DNA from: a virus | IMG/VR virus record: IMGVR_UViG_3300031658_000168 | Location: 1-21,299 of that record | Strand: one strand, 5' to 3' | Length of the DNA: 21,299 nt | Part shown: one piece after another, positions 14,755-20,666 of the stretch | Layout: each line of letters opens with the position of its first letter | How positions within the stretch are numbered: position 1 is the stretch's first letter | Notes under the pieces: generated by a model | The model's database searches: none | The model's input: the letters and a program-made list of their open reading frames with translations, nothing else | What the model was told of the DNA's origin: nothing | Program-made: the position numbers and the translations under genes

Positions 14755-14929
14755 GATTACAAACATAGGTATAGATGGTATTGATTTTAACGACGCTTAC
14801 GATTTTGTAGACGCTTTTATTTGTAGTGCAGACCTCGATGGTGTAAAAATGACAGATGACCAATTAGACTATCTAAATGAGAACCATTCAGATTTTGTTT
14901 ATGATTCGGTTCTAAATTTCATACACTAA
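14741..14929 (+). CDS. Acidic conserved small phage protein of unknown function
   Basis: A 62-residue, strongly acidic protein: MDLNKITNIGIDGIDFNDAY, then DFVDAFICSADLDGVKMTDD, QLDYLNENHSDFVYDSVLNF. I recognise the pattern IDGID...DAYDFVDAFI...LTxxQLxxLNEN...DFVY as a small protein shared by many Bacteroidota phages and mobile elements, always without assigned function. The strong negative charge could suit DNA mimicry or protein binding, but that is speculation. It overlaps the RHH-like gene by 14 bases. Confidence 0.7.
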   Translation: MDLNKITNIGIDGIDFNDAYDFVDAFICSADLDGVKMTDDQLDYLNENHSDFVYDSVLNFIH

Positions 14930-14967
14930 TCGAATTAAAGACATTGTTAAAACGTGAGTGCGGTTTT

Positions 14968-15162
14968 ATGGTGTACGAAAAGAACGGTGTAAAATTCTTA
15001 AAAGAAACTTCTAAGCAAACGAATGAAGAATGTAGTAAGTTCGTGGAGTGGATAAGAAACTACGCGAGTAAAGAAGGGTTATTTATACCGGATGCCGAGC
15101 AATACAAAGAAAATAAGTTTGCTATTGATAGGGATATTGATAATCATAAAATATACTTATGA
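14968..15162 (+). CDS. Small 64-residue protein, unknown
   Basis: I take the ATG at 14968 as the start (MVYEKNGVKFLKETSKQTNE). An in-frame TTG eight codons upstream (14944) would extend it, but ATG is favoured. The rest is ECSKFVEWIRNYASKEGLFI, PDAEQYKENKFAIDRDIDNH. One helix and a few strands are likely. Its stop overlaps the start of a very short frame encoding MTLREELNKY. Confidence 0.55.
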   Translation: MVYEKNGVKFLKETSKQTNEECSKFVEWIRNYASKEGLFIPDAEQYKENKFAIDRDIDNHKIYL

Positions 15163-15191
15163 CACTAAGAGAAGAATTAAATAAATACTAA
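15159..15191 (+). pseudogene. Ten-residue remnant matching the start of the 15597 gene
   Basis: An ATG overlapping the previous stop (ATGA) reads MTLREELNKY and stops. Its DNA closely follows the opening of the gene at 15597 (MNLREELIKF), including the run CTAAGAGAAGA. It looks like a truncated duplicate of that gene's 5' end, or a tiny leader peptide. The match is short, so confidence is limited. Confidence 0.35.
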
Positions 15192-15204
15192 CAAATCACA
15201 AATA

Positions 15205-15245
15205 AAGACCTAAGCCGCTATTTTTTATACACGTTGTTAGGCACT
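15205..15245. other. GC-richer intergenic segment with a weak attC-like end
   Basis: In an otherwise AT-rich gap, CCTAA (15209-15213) and TTAGG (15237-15241) can pair around a 23-base interior. GTTAGGC at 15236-15242 fits the integron attC right-hand core GTTRRRY, but the matching left core RYYYAAC is missing. It resembles short repeated intergenic sequences I associate with Flavobacteriaceae genomes; that recollection is not verified here. Confidence 0.3.
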
Positions 15246-15252
15246 TTTAATT

Positions 15253-15525
15253 ATGACAAGAGAACAAAAAAATGAAGTAATAGTAAGATTATTCGCAAAA
15301 GCAATGTTTTACGGTGACTGGAAATGGGAAACACCTAATGAAAGGGTAATAACTATGTTGATGCAAGATATAGGTATGCTTGGATTCAAAGATGAAGATG
15401 ATATGATTGCTAAAACTAAAGTAAAGGAAAAACTTTATACAAAAGCAATTAAGTTAATTCCAAGCATACCGTGTAAACAAAGCGATAGTGAAACAGACCA
15501 AAAAAGCACAGAGTCTCTTATTTAG
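15253..15525 (+). CDS. Small 90-residue protein, unknown
   Basis: Starts MTREQKNEVIVRLFAKAMFY, then GDWKWETPNERVITMLMQDI and GMLGFKDEDDMIAKTKVKEK. The first 75 residues look like a compact helical domain with conserved-looking aromatics (FYGDWKWETP); the last 15 are polar and probably disordered. There is no membrane segment or metal-binding motif. An A/T-rich leader precedes the ATG, after the GC-richer segment at 15205-15245. I do not recognise the family. The regular codon usage and length support a real gene. Confidence 0.7.
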   Translation: MTREQKNEVIVRLFAKAMFYGDWKWETPNERVITMLMQDIGMLGFKDEDDMIAKTKVKEKLYTKAIKLIPSIPCKQSDSETDQKSTESLI

Positions 15526-15596
15526 CGTAACTGTTCGGCTTGTCTATCGTATATATAGAAACAACCTCTTTCAATAACCTATAAACAAAACAAATT

Positions 15597-15719
15597 ATGA
15601 ACCTAAGAGAAGAGCTAATAAAATTCAACCAACACCTCCACGAGAAACTTGGTGTATTAGTTGACGTTCCGGTAGGTATATCAATTATTGAAGATGTAGA
15701 CGAATATTTAAACCATTAA
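15597..15719 (+). CDS. Small 40-residue protein, unknown
   Basis: An ATG after the leader ATAAACAAAACAAATT opens MNLREELIKFNQHLHEKLGV, then LVDVPVGISIIEDVDEYLNH. Too short for a domain call; one helix then a strand-turn-helix is likely. The start is echoed by the ten-residue remnant at 15159. It lies 14 bases before the NinG gene. Confidence 0.55.
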   Translation: MNLREELIKFNQHLHEKLGVLVDVPVGISIIEDVDEYLNH

Positions 15720-15733
15720 AACCAAAATTAATT

Positions 15734-16339
15734 ATGATAACTCACAAACCATGCAAAGGGAACGGAAAAACAAAAGGACACGGTTGTGACATAATAACCG
15801 ACGTTAGATTTAGAAAGTTTGGTTTATGTATGAGTTGTTACGCAAATTGGTTATACACTTCTAAAGACGGTAAGGATATGATTGCTAAGGCTACTTTAAA
15901 GGCATCTAAGCCACGTATAGAATTAAATAAGGCAATCTACTTAGATAAGAGTATAAAACGCTTACCGATAGTTTTAAAGCAAACTCAAATAGTATTTAAT
16001 TCATATATTCGTGAACGTGATAAAAATAAGCCGTGCATATCTTCTGGATTTCCTTTAGGAGTTCAATATGATGCAGGTCACTGTTTTTCAGTAAAGCAAT
16101 TTAGCGGGTTAAGATTCAATGAAAATAACGTACACGCTCAAAGTATTGGAGATAATAGATTTAAAGAGGGTAATTTTGAAAGTTATATTTTAAATGTAGA
16201 AAATAGAATTGGAACAAAAGAATTAAATAAATTAAAAGAACTTGCAAATAACGAAAAAAGAACACCAAAGAAATGGAGTATTGAAGAAGTAGAAGAAATA
16301 AAAAAAGAATATAAATTAAAACTTAAAAACATAAAATGA
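15734..16339 (+). CDS. ninG: NinG/Rap-like HNH recombination nuclease
   Basis: A 201-residue protein. Residues 1-40 hold a zinc-finger-like set Cys7, Cys18, Cys32, Cys35 (GLCMSCYANWL). Residues 86-160 match NinG/Rap: IVFNSYIRERDKNKPC, YDAGHCFSV (His116), SGLRFNENNVHAQ (Asn132, His134), DNRFKEGNF and ENRIG. NinG/Rap is a structure-specific endonuclease acting on recombination intermediates such as D-loops and Holliday junctions. The canonical CxxC pairs around the HNH core are partly lost: CISS (Cys101, Ser104) and SIGD (Ser137, Asp140), while the HNH residues remain. It ends in a basic helix overlapping the next gene as ATGA. It fits the recombination/replication module with the possible annealing protein upstream. 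Confidence 0.85.
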   Translation: MITHKPCKGNGKTKGHGCDIITDVRFRKFGLCMSCYANWLYTSKDGKDMIAKATLKASKPRIELNKAIYLDKSIKRLPIVLKQTQIVFNSYIRERDKNKPCISSGFPLGVQYDAGHCFSVKQFSGLRFNENNVHAQSIGDNRFKEGNFESYILNVENRIGTKELNKLKELANNEKRTPKKWSIEEVEEIKKEYKLKLKNIK

Positions 16340-16716
16340 AAAATCCTATCGAAATACTAGAAGAACATATTTATTATATTAATCAAACAAAAATAAATTG
16401 TGAAAATAATGACAATACCCATGACCTTGCTGAGATAGTAAAAATAAAAAAAGATTTCAAGATTGCTATAATAGAATTAAAAAGGGTGTTTAAACTTAAA
16501 GGATTTTATAAAGATAGATATACAAGCGAGGTGTTAATATCTAAAAATATACCCCAAAAAGTAATACCAAAAGTAATACCAAAAGTAATACCAAAAATTA
16601 CAAAAAAAGAGAAGGATGAAATTAATTTCAGAAGAGATAGGTCAGATATTATCCTAAAAAATGGCAAAAGAATAAAAAGATTAGGATTAAAGAATATTTG
16701 GGAATTGAATAAATAA
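16336..16716 (+). CDS. Basic protein with a KVIP repeat, unknown function
   Basis: A 126-residue, strongly basic protein coupled to NinG by ATGA. Residues 1-55 are helical (NPIEILEEHIYYINQTKINC, DFKIAIIELKRVFKLKGFYK). Residues about 73-88 contain a tandem repeat QKVIPKVIPKVIPKI. The end is basic (FRRDRSDIILKNGKRIKRLG). The positive charge and place between NinG and the replication organiser suggest nucleic-acid binding, but no domain is recognised. It is the last gene before a promoter-like region, so it ends this transcription unit in practice, although I see no clear terminator. Confidence 0.7.
   Translation: MKNPIEILEEHIYYINQTKINCENNDNTHDLAEIVKIKKDFKIAIIELKRVFKLKGFYKDRYTSEVLISKNIPQKVIPKVIPKVIPKITKKEKDEINFRRDRSDIILKNGKRIKRLGLKNIWELNK
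16561..16596 (+). repeat. Three tandem 12-bp repeats (GTAATACCAAAA)
   Basis: GTAATACCAAAA occurs three times in a row without mismatch and in frame, encoding the VIPK repeats. The unit is a multiple of three, so copy number could change by slippage without breaking the frame. Confidence 0.9.
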
Positions 16717-16750
16717 TACTATTTAATTAGATTTTTAATAAAAGTTTTTA

Positions 16751-16758
16751 TAAGTTTG
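16751..16758 (+). promoter_or_regulatory. Bacteroidota-type -7 promoter box for the replication genes
   Basis: TAAGTTTG is a full match to TAnnTTTG, in a 134-bp gap between genes and about 93 bp before the ATG at 16851. No TTTG is seen at the -33 position (TTAG at 16727-16730 is the nearest). It would give a leader of about 85 bases containing the inverted repeat at 16798-16830. The A/T content makes chance matches possible. Confidence 0.5.
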
Positions 16759-16797
16759 TGATGTGTTTAAACTTAGCGGTTTAATTCAATGAGGTTT

Positions 16798-16830
16798 CTA
16801 CATTCCTGCACATTCTTTTTTTTAATGTAG
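16798..16830. repeat. Inverted repeat in the leader of the replication organiser gene
   Basis: CTACATT (16798-16804) and AATGTAG (16824-16830) form a perfect 7-bp stem around a 19-base loop that ends in eight T residues. It sits 20 bases before the ATG at 16851. It could be an operator or an RNA leader structure. The T run lies inside the loop, not after the stem, so it is not a normal terminator. Confidence 0.5.
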
Positions 16831-16850
16831 ATAAGATAAAATGTAAAATT

Positions 16851-17471
16851 ATGGCACAAGATAAAAAATCATTTATAATGTATTGCGAATGGTTAGAAAC
16901 ATTTGAAGAACTTACAGACGAAGAGGCTGGGCGTTTAATCAAGCACATTTTTAATTATGTCAACGATACAAATCCAGAAGCACCAGACAAATATACTAAA
17001 ATGTGTTTTATTCCTATTAAACAAGCTTTAAAAAGAGACTTAGTTAAATATGATAGATATATTAGTAAACAAAAAGTTAATGGGGCAAAGGGTGGGCGAC
17101 CTAAAAAAACCCAAATAACCCAACCCTTTATTTCAAAACCCAAAAAAGCTGATAATGTTAATGTTAATGTTAATGTAAAAGATATAACTACTATAACTAT
17201 TAATATGCGAGAATCGGAATTTAAAAATTCCTTACAACCATTTTTAAAAGACTTTGGAAAAGATGTATTAAACAAATTTTATCTATACTGGACTGAAAAG
17301 AAACCTAGAGGTAAAAAGATGAGATATGAAATGGAAAAGACTTTTGATATTGGCAGGAGATTAGAACGATGGAATAGTAATAACTTTAACACAAAATCAG
17401 ATAAAGATGAAAAGCGAAAAAAACTTGAGCAAATCACCGCAGCAATTAACAACGGAAAAATTAGACAGTAA
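16851..17471 (+). CDS. Replication organiser/initiation protein, DUF6291-like
   Basis: A 206-residue protein. The N-terminal domain (MAQDKKSFIMYCEWLETFEE, LTDEEAGRLIKHIFNYVNDT, then FIPIKQALKRDLVKYDRYIS) matches the DUF6291 pattern found in Bacteroidota phage and prophage replication genes. A conserved basic KVNGAKGGRPKKTQ (about 75-88) follows. The middle is a low-complexity linker with NVNVNVNVKD. The C-terminal half (FYLYWTEKKPRGKKMRYEME, then DIGRRLERW) resembles the DnaT/DnaD-like parts of phage replication organisers. It probably opens or marks the origin and recruits helicase-loading factors. The methyltransferase and RecA-like ATPase downstream fit a replication module. Its 3' end overlaps the next gene by 65 bases. 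Confidence 0.75.
   Translation: MAQDKKSFIMYCEWLETFEELTDEEAGRLIKHIFNYVNDTNPEAPDKYTKMCFIPIKQALKRDLVKYDRYISKQKVNGAKGGRPKKTQITQPFISKPKKADNVNVNVNVKDITTITINMRESEFKNSLQPFLKDFGKDVLNKFYLYWTEKKPRGKKMRYEMEKTFDIGRRLERWNSNNFNTKSDKDEKRKKLEQITAAINNGKIRQ
17153..17176 (+). repeat. Four tandem 6-bp repeats (TAATGT)
   Basis: TAATGT is repeated four times exactly, encoding the Asn-Val linker of the replication organiser. The six-base unit preserves frame if copies are gained or lost. Replication organiser genes often carry origin repeats inside the coding sequence, so an origin function is possible but not shown. Confidence 0.85.
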
Positions 17472-17697
17472 AATAGAAATCCAAAAGAGTTTAGCCTTCG
17501 CGATGCAGAGGTGCGATTCTTTAGATTTAAACGCTTTACTATGCGCTAATGATATATTTAACCAGTTTAACGGTAAACTATCCTTAGAACGCATTAAAAT
17601 AGCAATTAGGAACGGTTCAATGGGTAAGTATGGAATCAATTATAAACTTACAACGCAAGTTATAAGTAATTGGATTTATAAATTTATAAACGAATAA
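17407..17697 (+). CDS. Small replication-associated protein, unknown
   Basis: A 96-residue protein, MKSEKNLSKSPQQLTTEKLD, then IQKSLAFAMQRCDSLDLNAL, KLSLERIKIAIRNGSMGKYG and INYKLTTQVISNWIYKFINE. Predicted mainly helical. The segment IAIRNGSMGKYG...TQVISNWIYKF recalls small proteins encoded next to replication organisers in Bacteroidota phages, where a helicase-loader-like role has been suggested by position. It starts inside the last 65 bases of the upstream gene in another frame. The next ATG in frame (17503) would remove 32 residues and leave no overlap, so the true start is not certain. Confidence 0.7.
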   Translation: MKSEKNLSKSPQQLTTEKLDSKIEIQKSLAFAMQRCDSLDLNALLCANDIFNQFNGKLSLERIKIAIRNGSMGKYGINYKLTTQVISNWIYKFINE

Positions 17698-17719
17698 AAC
17701 AAACTAAAAATATAAAATT

Positions 17720-18571
17720 ATGGCAGTAGATTTATTTGGACAAGAAATTATTGAAGATGTACTATTACGTGACAAGTTTATAGAACCACCATTTAGCGTA
17801 TTAGACACAAAACAAGGTAATTGGCAAAGGCGTAAACGAGATTGGCAAAGAATAGGAATGAAAAGCGAGGTTGGCAGGGATAGTGTTGTTATAAATATGG
17901 ACACGACTAAAAAAGAGAAAAACTCTGCAAAATATGTATCTATTTTTGACCCTGCTCTATGTGAGGTTTTATATAATTGGTTTTGCGTAGATGGTAAAGA
18001 GATTTTAGACCCATTTGCTGGTGGTTCTGTTCGTGGAATAGTAGCAAACTATTTAGGTTTTAAATACACAGGAATAGATATAAGGCAAGAACAAATTGAC
18101 AGCAATAGAGAACAAGGTTTAGATATTTTAGACGTTGTAAACCAACCTAATTGGTATGTAGGTGATAGCAATGAAGTGTTAAACGGATTTACTAAAGAAT
18201 TTGATTTTGTTTTTAGTTGCCCACCTTATGCAGATTTAGAAGTTTATAGCGATTTGGAAGGTGATATTTCTAATATGACTTATATTAACTTTATGAAAGC
18301 GTATAAAGAAATAATTGCAAAGAGTTGTAAATTATTAAAAAGTGGTGGTTACGCTTGTTTTGTAGTTGGTGAGGTTCGAGATAAAAAAGGGAACTATATT
18401 GGTTTTGTTCCTGATACTATTAATGCTTTTCGTAAATGTGGAATGAATTTTTATAACGAAGGTATATTATTAAATGCAATTGCAAGTGCAAGTATGAGAG
18501 CAAACGGAAATATGAAAACACAAAAATTAGTTAAGGTACACCAAAATATTTTAATATTTAAAAAACCGTAA
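17720..18571 (+). CDS. Solitary DNA methyltransferase (amino-methyltransferase, N6-A or N4-C)
   Basis: A 283-residue protein. The N-terminus (MAVDLFGQEIIEDVLLRDKF, then IEPPFSVLDTKQGNWQRRKR) is a conserved lead region of a family of phage methyltransferases. Motif I is ILDPFAGGSVRG (95-106, SAM binding), followed by YTGIDIRQEQID (116-127). GDS at 148-150 follows, and catalytic motif IV is FSCPPYADLEVYS (165-177). Conserved HQNILIFKKP closes the protein. SCPPY is a DPPY-type motif that transfers a methyl group to an exocyclic amino group of A or C. No restriction endonuclease gene is adjacent, so it probably protects phage DNA from host restriction or serves regulation. Its recognition sequence cannot be read from the protein. 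Confidence 0.88.
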   Translation: MAVDLFGQEIIEDVLLRDKFIEPPFSVLDTKQGNWQRRKRDWQRIGMKSEVGRDSVVINMDTTKKEKNSAKYVSIFDPALCEVLYNWFCVDGKEILDPFAGGSVRGIVANYLGFKYTGIDIRQEQIDSNREQGLDILDVVNQPNWYVGDSNEVLNGFTKEFDFVFSCPPYADLEVYSDLEGDISNMTYINFMKAYKEIIAKSCKLLKSGGYACFVVGEVRDKKGNYIGFVPDTINAFRKCGMNFYNEGILLNAIASASMRANGNMKTQKLVKVHQNILIFKKP

Positions 18572-18594
18572 GCAACAAATAAAAATATTTTAAT

Positions 18595-19044
18595 ATGAAA
18601 CCATTCCAAATAATAGAAGACCAAAAGAAAGTAATTGAGCAATTAAAATATAAATTACAATTCTCTAAAGATAAAGTAAAAGATGCTAAAACTATAAACA
18701 CTTTGATAAATACGGTTAATGGTTTTGATTCGATGCTAAAAGAAAAGTATTTTACAGATACCATAGAAACTTTTTTATACTCAATAATCAAAGAATGGTT
18801 TATGATGCGCAAGGTGTACGATGGCTCTCCAATTCCTTTAGTAGAAGTGTGTAAAGATATAGACTTTGATATTTTAAACGGTTCTAAACAGAAGAAACTA
18901 GAAGTATTAAGCATCTTGAAAATGCACGAGTTAGCGCATAAAGTAGAAAATAAAACCGTATTCGATAAAAATTATACTAACTTTGACAAACTACTAACAG
19001 ACCTTATAAACGAATTTAAAGTACAAATCTTATGGAACAAATAA
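18595..19044 (+). CDS. Helical protein upstream of the ATPase, unknown
   Basis: A 149-residue protein, MKPFQIIEDQKKVIEQLKYK, then KDKVKDAKTINTLINTVNGF, FLYSIIKEWFMMRKVYDGSP and IDFDILNGSKQKKLEVLSIL. Residues 1-35 look like a coiled coil, and the rest is helical with few strands. It overlaps the RecA-like ATPase gene by 13 bases, which suggests that the two act together, perhaps as a loader or regulatory partner. No domain recognised. The leader carries AAAATATTTTAATAT, a 15-bp sequence also present at the end of the methyltransferase gene (18543-18557 and 18582-18596). Confidence 0.7.
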   Translation: MKPFQIIEDQKKVIEQLKYKLQFSKDKVKDAKTINTLINTVNGFDSMLKEKYFTDTIETFLYSIIKEWFMMRKVYDGSPIPLVEVCKDIDFDILNGSKQKKLEVLSILKMHELAHKVENKTVFDKNYTNFDKLLTDLINEFKVQILWNK

Positions 19045-19868
19045 ACCTTGACGATATAGAAAACCTATCTTCTGGAATAGATTTTAATAAAATGAAACAG
19101 GAGGCTTTTGTAGATGTAAATCAAAAGTTATCACACCCGCCAGTTGCCTTGAGTATTGGCTCACACGAATACAAAGGCGAATCAATACCAAACGCTTACG
19201 GTACTTTTGGAAACTTTAGTTGCATAGTTGGAGCATCAAAGGCGCGTAAATCCTTTTTTAAATCGCTTATAATGGCAGCATACATTGGAGGTAAAACAAA
19301 TACATTTGCACCAGACTTTAAAAGTCATAGAGTTGATTCAAGTTTTGTTTTAGATTTTGATACCGAGCAAAGCGCATACCATTCTCAAAGAGTATTTAAA
19401 AGAGTTTGTGATTTGGTTGGATGTAACGCTGCTTTTTACAAACCATTCTCTTTGCGAAAATACACGTTTAGAGAGCGTTTAGAATTTATTGAATGGTGTA
19501 TGTTAGAAAGTGACTTTAAGTCCAACATAGGGCTTGTGAGTATCGATGGCTTCGCTGATTTAGTTGCAGATGTAAACGATTTAACGCAATGTAATGAATT
19601 AGTACAGAAATTATTATCATGGACTGATATTTCCCAATGCCATTTAACGGGAATATTGCACACAAATTTTGGAAGTAATAAAGCGACAGGACATTTAGGG
19701 TCAGCAGTAATGAAAAAAGCGGAAACGGTTTGTGTTTTGGAATATGGACAAGATGCTACAACGGTAAAATTCTCTTACACAAGAGGTTTTCCGATAGATG
19801 GCTTTGATTTTACAATAGGTAGCGATGGGTTGCCAAGAACAAAAGAATTAACTCAATCTTTATATTAG
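19032..19868 (+). CDS. RecA-like AAA ATPase (RepA helicase/Sak4-like)
   Basis: A 278-residue protein. The Walker A region is FSCIVGASKARKSFF (62-76): GASKARKS has Arg72 where most P-loops have Gly, as in related Bacteroidota phage and plasmid ATPases with a GKAKSRKT-type loop. A strand SSFVLDFDTEQS (103-114) follows. Walker B is IGLVSIDGFADL (166-177, Asp172). The sensor-like strand is LTGILHTNFGSNK (205-217), then ATGHLGSAVMKKAETVCVLE. The fold is RecA/RadA-like, as in hexameric RepA helicases and Sak4 recombinases. It probably drives phage DNA unwinding or strand annealing with the replication organiser upstream. The last codons lie in a 31-bp sequence repeated at 21231-21261. Confidence 0.82.
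   Translation: MEQINLDDIENLSSGIDFNKMKQEAFVDVNQKLSHPPVALSIGSHEYKGESIPNAYGTFGNFSCIVGASKARKSFFKSLIMAAYIGGKTNTFAPDFKSHRVDSSFVLDFDTEQSAYHSQRVFKRVCDLVGCNAAFYKPFSLRKYTFRERLEFIEWCMLESDFKSNIGLVSIDGFADLVADVNDLTQCNELVQKLLSWTDISQCHLTGILHTNFGSNKATGHLGSAVMKKAETVCVLEYGQDATTVKFSYTRGFPIDGFDFTIGSDGLPRTKELTQSLY
19837..19867 (+). repeat. Direct repeat, left copy (31 bp)
   Basis: This sequence matches 21231-21261 at 29 of 31 positions. It contains CAATCTTTATATTA exactly. Here it covers the last codons of the ATPase gene; at the right copy it spans the stop of the YopX gene in another frame. A shared protein sequence therefore does not explain the match. Confidence 0.8.
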
Positions 19869-19930
19869 ATTAGATATAACCGTTGTCCAGCATTACGCAA
19901 GTCCTTGTGGGAAAACTAAAATTAAATATT

Positions 19931-20452
19931 ATGAAACAATCAAGAAAAAAACTTATCAAAAACCTCTACACTCGAGAAATTTATTATTATCAGTTAAAAA
20001 TTAAAAAAGAATTTCCTAAACTATTTATAAGTGAAAAATTAGATGCTGGAAAATGGTACACATTAGATGAAGTTGATGTAGAATTACTATTTTGTTTTAG
20101 CGGTAAATTGGGGAACAATACTCAATATGGATTCTGGCGTGGTGAAGATTGGTCAAATCGTCTTGGTTTACATGAAGAAGATTTAGAAAATTGTAAATTA
20201 GCTACTGAGATGGAATTAGAAAAAGCTTTTATAAAAGAAGCTGAAAAAAGAGGATATGCTAAGGGTAATTTTAAATGCTTATATCTTAAAGAGTTTGTTT
20301 CGGGTAGTTGTAACGTAGGCTTCTCACTATCGGAAAATCTATTTTGGAGCGAATATGGTTGTTGTTTTCATAATGGAGAATGGGCTGAGATTATAAAAGA
20401 AACAATAACTAAAGAACAGGCGGAAAAAGAATTAGGTAAAACAATAATTTAA
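19931..20452 (+). CDS. Conserved phage protein of unknown function
   Basis: A 173-residue protein. I start it at the ATG at 19931 (MKQSRKKLIKNLYTREIYYY) because the longer in-frame TTG start at 19883 lies in a GC-richer, non-A-rich gap and adds 16 unlike residues. Features: KWYTLDEVDVELLFCFSGKL, then YGFWRGEDWSNRLGLHEEDL, EKAFIKEAEKRGYAKGNFKC, and a C-terminal CCFHNGEWAEIIKE. The pattern KWY...GYGFxxxxxW...A...EV...I.EAKKRGY...NGxWAEI is widespread in Bacteroidota phages and prophages without a known role. It is the first gene in a three-gene block flanked by the 31-bp direct repeats. Confidence 0.75.
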   Translation: MKQSRKKLIKNLYTREIYYYQLKIKKEFPKLFISEKLDAGKWYTLDEVDVELLFCFSGKLGNNTQYGFWRGEDWSNRLGLHEEDLENCKLATEMELEKAFIKEAEKRGYAKGNFKCLYLKEFVSGSCNVGFSLSENLFWSEYGCCFHNGEWAEIIKETITKEQAEKELGKTII

Positions 20453-20477
20453 TAAATCACATAATAAATAGACTATA

Positions 20478-20600
20478 ATGGAAATTTGGCACATAAGTAA
20501 TATACCCGATGTTATATCTAAGGCTTGCAACTTTTATATGAGTGGAATGGATACCTCTGGGAAATGCAGTAACTGTGGCAAACTAGAACATTTGCATTAG
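20478..20600 (+). CDS. Tiny 40-residue protein with a zinc-knuckle-like C-terminus
   Basis: An ATG at 20478 encodes MEIWHISNIPDVISKACNFY, MSGMDTSGKCSNCGKLEHLH. The last 11 residues, CSNCGKLEHLH, give Cys30, Cys33, His38 and His40 in a C-x2-C-x4-H-x-H spacing that could hold one zinc ion. Small C-x2-C-G-K-x-H peptides occur in phage genomes. It lies between two accessory genes, inside the block flanked by direct repeats. The role is unknown; nucleic acid or protein binding is plausible. Confidence 0.55.
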   Translation: MEIWHISNIPDVISKACNFYMSGMDTSGKCSNCGKLEHLH

Positions 20601-20666
20601 ACATAACGGGTTATTCATGGCGCATTGCGATTTTGATTAATTAATAAATTTAATAAATAAACAGAC

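Noticed and set aside
14623-14929. Toxin-antitoxin pair (RHH-like protein plus next gene)
   Set aside because: The second product is an acidic small protein shared by many phages and not like a toxin. Phage regulator is the simpler reading for the RHH-like protein.
18543-18596. 15-bp repeat AAAATATTTTAATAT as a regulatory element
   Set aside because: It is extreme AT low-complexity sequence and one copy is in the methyltransferase coding end; chance is a sufficient explanation.
19883-19930. TTG start for the 19931 gene
   Set aside because: The added 16 residues come from a GC-richer gap with no A-rich leader, whereas the ATG at 19931 has a typical leader.
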